Shown here in pieces: positions 7,678-9,379 of a stretch of 9,379 bases of DNA. This DNA is from G039029935 sp039029935 (lineage in GTDB: Bacteria; Chloroflexota; Anaerolineae; Caldilineales; Caldilineaceae): assembly GCA_039029935.1 (NCBI GenBank), contig JBCCFC010000473.1:1-9379 (forward strand), written 5' to 3'. Positions within the stretch are counted from its first letter, which is position 1; every line of letters starts with the position of its first letter. The position numbers and the translations under genes were made by a program. Below the pieces are notes generated by a model that saw nothing but the letters and a program-made list of their open reading frames with translations, had not been told where the DNA came from and did not search any database.

Positions 7678-8139
7678 TCATCCATCTGTTTTCAAAAAGT
7701 CATCAAGGACAATGACCTCAATTTCGGGTGCTACACGCTTTAACTTTTTATCATTCGTACACCACACGGTTGCACCTCCGACGATTGTGGTTGCAACTTG
7801 TAATGCATCGGCTGGACGGAGGTTGTACTTTGCCCGTAGCTGTGCCCCTTTTCGAGCGACTTCACGGTTTGCATCCATAATTGTCAGATTAGGGAAATTG
7901 ACTAGAAATGTTTCATAACCTCTCGCAACCTCTTCCTGAACATTTCTCCAAGGTTGTACAGTTAATTCCATTATTGTAACTGTCGAGATCACAGCTTGAA
8001 GATTATCTGATGAGACTTCTTCAAGTATCTGTTGAGAGATTGATAAATATCTGGTATTTTTTTCAAGATAGTAAATAAAGATTGATGTATCTAATCCAAT
8101 CTTTGAATGGATTTCTAATTGTTGCTCGAGGGTTGCCAT
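7678..8139 (-). CDS. VapC-like PIN-domain toxin (ribonuclease)
   Basis: A 153-residue PIN-domain protein. The four acidic residues of a VapC metal site are visible: D17 (G-L-D-T-S-I-F-I-Y-Y-L-E), E58 (T-I-M-E-L), D111 (R-P-A-D-A-L-Q-V-A-T) and D130 (C-T-N-D-K-K-L). VapC toxins are Mg-dependent endoribonucleases that cut tRNA or rRNA; the RNA target here is unknown. About 14 residues precede the first beta strand, slightly more than in short VapCs. The start codon lies inside the antitoxin gene (25-nt overlap), with a weak AGGA at 8149-8152 upstream, suggesting translational coupling. Base composition is low: the block 8041-8100 has 13 G/C of 60, against 38 of 60 at 7381-7440 in the SDR gene. 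That contrast supports acquisition by transfer. Confidence 0.9.
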   Translation of the reverse strand: MATLEQQLEIHSKIGLDTSIFIYYLEKNTRYLSISQQILEEVSSDNLQAVISTVTIMELTVQPWRNVQEEVARGYETFLVNFPNLTIMDANREVARKGAQLRAKYNLRPADALQVATTIVGGATVWCTNDKKLKRVAPEIEVIVLDDFLKTDG

Positions 8140-8378
8140 GCGTTACGTTCCTGTTCCAAGTAAGCAGTGGTGTCGATGTCTTCCCAAGTTTCTTTATGAA
8201 AACCTGCGAAGTGTGCAACATAATCATCTGGCTGGGGCATAATGATTAACATCCCATCTTGAATGTCAACAATCAAGCGGTCCCCTGCTTGAATATTGAG
8301 TTCCTTCTGAAGCAAACTTGGCAGACCAATTTGGAGATGGTTACTGTCACTCACTGTAACATGCATTTTTTCACTCAT
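8115..8378 (-). CDS. AbrB/MazE/SpoVT-type antitoxin
   Basis: An 87-residue protein. Residues ~5-50 match a swapped-hairpin AbrB/SpoVT DNA-binding domain: V-T-V-S-D-S-N-H-L-Q-I-G-L-P, then L-N-I-Q-A-G-D-R-L-I-V-D-I, then G-M-L-I-I-M-P. The C-terminal part (~52-83, with T-A-Y-L-E-Q-E-R) is the kind of segment that wraps and blocks a PIN toxin. It directly precedes and overlaps the toxin by 25 nt, the standard antitoxin-first order. The start ATG at 8376-8378 has a strong AAAGGAGG upstream. As with other members of the family it probably represses its own operon, perhaps with toxin as co-repressor (inference). It sits 32 nt downstream of the ABC permease gene on the same strand. Confidence 0.88.
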   Translation of the reverse strand: MSEKMHVTVSDSNHLQIGLPSLLQKELNIQAGDRLIVDIQDGMLIIMPQPDDYVAHFAGFHKETWEDIDTTAYLEQERNAWQPSSNN

Positions 8379-8409
8379 ACAACCTCCTTTTCGACTTATT
8401 CGTGTTGTA
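8378..8409 (-). promoter_or_regulatory. Strong RBS within an inverted repeat at the antitoxin start
   Basis: The 32-nt gap between permease stop and antitoxin start contains GGAGG (8383-8387) and is bracketed by TACAAC (8378-8383) and GTTGTA (8404-8409), a 6-bp inverted repeat 20 nt apart. In a minus-strand transcript it could form a stem that includes the last G of the Shine-Dalgarno sequence and the A of the ATG; as DNA it could be an operator half-site pair for the antitoxin. I see no convincing -10/-35 promoter in the gap. The repeat is short and could be chance. Confidence 0.4.
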
Positions 8410-8410
8410 C

Positions 8411-9277
8411 TTACCCCTTCAACCCCTGCATCGCAATCCCCTCAATAATGAAGCGCTGCAATATCAAATAAATCACAAACACAGGCAAGATCGCCAATAC
8501 AGCCGCGGTCGTATACAGATTATACTCGATAAAGAACTCACCCACATATTCAACCAGCCCAACGGTGACAGGGTACATGGCCGTGCGTTGTGCCACCACC
8601 AACGGCCACAATAGGTCATCATATTTGAAGATAAAGACAATGATGGCGAGTGCCGCCACATTGGAGCGCACCAGTGGGAAGACAATAGACCGGAAGATGC
8701 CAAATTCACTGGCCCCATCAATCCGCGCTGCATCCAGCAGGTCGTTAGGGACCGTATACATGGCCTGCCGCATCAAAAAGACGCCAAAGGGGAAGACGGC
8801 CCACGGCAGAATCATGCCCTGATAGGTGTTGATCATCGGAATCCCCGTGATACGTTCAATGCGTAGAAGCATGTTAAAGAGTGGTAGTAGGTAGGTGACA
8901 AAGGGGACCATTGAGGCGGCGAGGATAAACCAAAAGATAAAATTGCCGACTTTGGATTCATCTTTGACCAGCACAAAGCCAATCAAGCTGCTGGTGAAGA
9001 CAACCAGGAGCGTGGTTCCACCTGCATAGACAAATGAGTTGATAAAATAGCGCGCAAATGTACCCCGCCACACTTCAGGATAGTTGGCAAAGGTAAACTC
9101 TTGGGGCCACCAGGTTGGCGGGATGGCACGCAATTCAGTCGCGGTCTTGAAGGATGCGATGACAACCCAATAAAAGGGGACAAAAAAGATGATTGCACCC
9201 AAGAGGAGGATGGCGTAGACGAGGATCGAACCTGTTTGTCTTTGTAAACGATTCATAATATTATTTGTTCGCGACAT
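8411..9277 (-). CDS. Carbohydrate ABC transporter permease, CUT1 / MalG type
   Basis: A 288-residue integral membrane permease. Six hydrophobic segments lie near residues 17-39, 82-103, 113-134, 151-172, 205-225 and 258-275. The cytoplasmic EAA loop that docks the ATPase reads D-A-A-R-I-D-G-A-S (182-190) followed by F-P-L-V. P-F-Y-W-V-V-I-A-S-F-K after the first helix and the short G-L-K-G end are typical of the second (MalG-like) permease of sugar importers. The partner permease, solute-binding protein and ATPase are not in the window and would be expected upstream (right of 9379) or elsewhere. Start: the ATG at 9277 lies inside a structured repeat and has no Shine-Dalgarno sequence; the ATG at 9254-9256 (M-N-R-L-Q-R-Q) gives a more usual N-terminus but also lacks one. 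The transported sugar is unknown. Confidence 0.93.
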   Translation of the reverse strand: MSRTNNIMNRLQRQTGSILVYAILLLGAIIFFVPFYWVVIASFKTATELRAIPPTWWPQEFTFANYPEVWRGTFARYFINSFVYAGGTTLLVVFTSSLIGFVLVKDESKVGNFIFWFILAASMVPFVTYLLPLFNMLLRIERITGIPMINTYQGMILPWAVFPFGVFLMRQAMYTVPNDLLDAARIDGASEFGIFRSIVFPLVRSNVAALAIIVFIFKYDDLLWPLVVAQRTAMYPVTVGLVEYVGEFFIEYNLYTTAAVLAILPVFVIYLILQRFIIEGIAMQGLKG

Positions 9278-9379
9278 GGAATTGCAAATCCCATGCTAAT
9301 ACAGGAAACCTGCTAGAAACAGGTTACACGGGATTGCAAATCCCATGCTAATACAGGAAACCTGTTAGAAACAGGTTAC
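9275..9379 (-). repeat. Tandem 52-nt structured intergenic repeat, two copies, continuing off the window
   Basis: The 47-nt blocks 9281-9327 and 9333-9379 are identical except for one base (C9313 versus T9365) and are offset by 52 nt. Each unit carries hairpin B, GGGATT-GCA-AATCCC-like (9275-9295 and 9327-9347, up to 9 bp with a 3-nt loop), and hairpin A, AACCTGTT-AGA-AACAGGTT-like (9307-9325 and 9359-9377, 8 bp with a 3-nt loop). The array sits directly upstream of the permease gene; its left end reaches the outer candidate start codon. No gene is visible here. It may be a dispersed REP-like or structured-RNA element; identity not recognised with certainty. Confidence 0.85.

Noticed and set aside
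7678..8139. MazF/PemK-type toxin, suggested by the MazE-like antitoxin
   Set aside because: The protein shows the four acidic residues and order of a PIN domain (D17, E58, D111, D130) and none of the MazF fold motifs.
8259..8471. Plus-strand small gene between antitoxin and permease
   Set aside because: It overlaps two confident minus-strand genes and has no ribosome site or recognisable sequence.
9281..9379. CRISPR-like array
   Set aside because: Only two copies are visible, the 5-nt interval between the 47-nt blocks is far too short for a spacer, and the units are internally palindromic. No cas gene is nearby.

Overview
The window most likely comes from a Chloroflexota-type bacterium (Anaerolineae/Caldilineae-like). 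This is an inference with moderate to low certainty. It rests on a giant secreted protein built from SdrD B-like and DUF11 modules, on that protein's C-terminal fibronectin-like module (W-T-T-A-A-E-x-D-x-x-G-F-N-V-W-R) followed by a Y-L-P-V-L-M-K tail, and on a binding-protein-dependent sugar permease beside a short-chain dehydrogenase. No rRNA, tRNA or taxonomic marker gene is present.

Layout: nt 1-6792 (+) is one very large secreted or surface protein gene whose 5' end lies outside the window. The frame is open from base 1 and the first codons read as a signal peptide. Its modules in order are signal peptide, jelly-roll-like beta domain, SdrD B-like 1, a ~510-residue region with blade-like strands, SdrD B-like 2, five DUF11 repeats each ending in an acidic D-E-D-D-H-D signature, SdrD B-like 3, a sixth degenerate DUF11-like unit, an FnIII-like module and the Y-L-P tail. 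An 88-nt gap follows, almost filled by a perfect 33-bp inverted repeat. It separates this gene from a convergent group on the minus strand.

The minus-strand group, in transcription order (right to left), is a CUT1/MalG-type ABC sugar permease (8411-9277), an AbrB/MazE-like antitoxin (8115-8378), a VapC-like PIN-domain toxin (7678-8139) and an SDR-family oxidoreductase (6881-7654). Gaps are 32, -25 and 23 nt, so the four genes could share a transcript. The toxin-antitoxin pair is much more AT-rich in parts than its neighbours and looks like an insertion into a sugar uptake/oxidation gene line.

Upstream of the permease, 9275-9379 holds two copies of a 52-nt tandem unit running off the window. 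Each unit carries two hairpins, and the mismatches in their stems would all be G-U wobbles in a minus-strand transcript. The two intergenic elements (6800-6878 and 9275-9379) are the least explained parts of the window. I see no complete novel defence or biosynthetic system; the most unusual items are these structured repeats and the architecture and tail of the giant surface protein.
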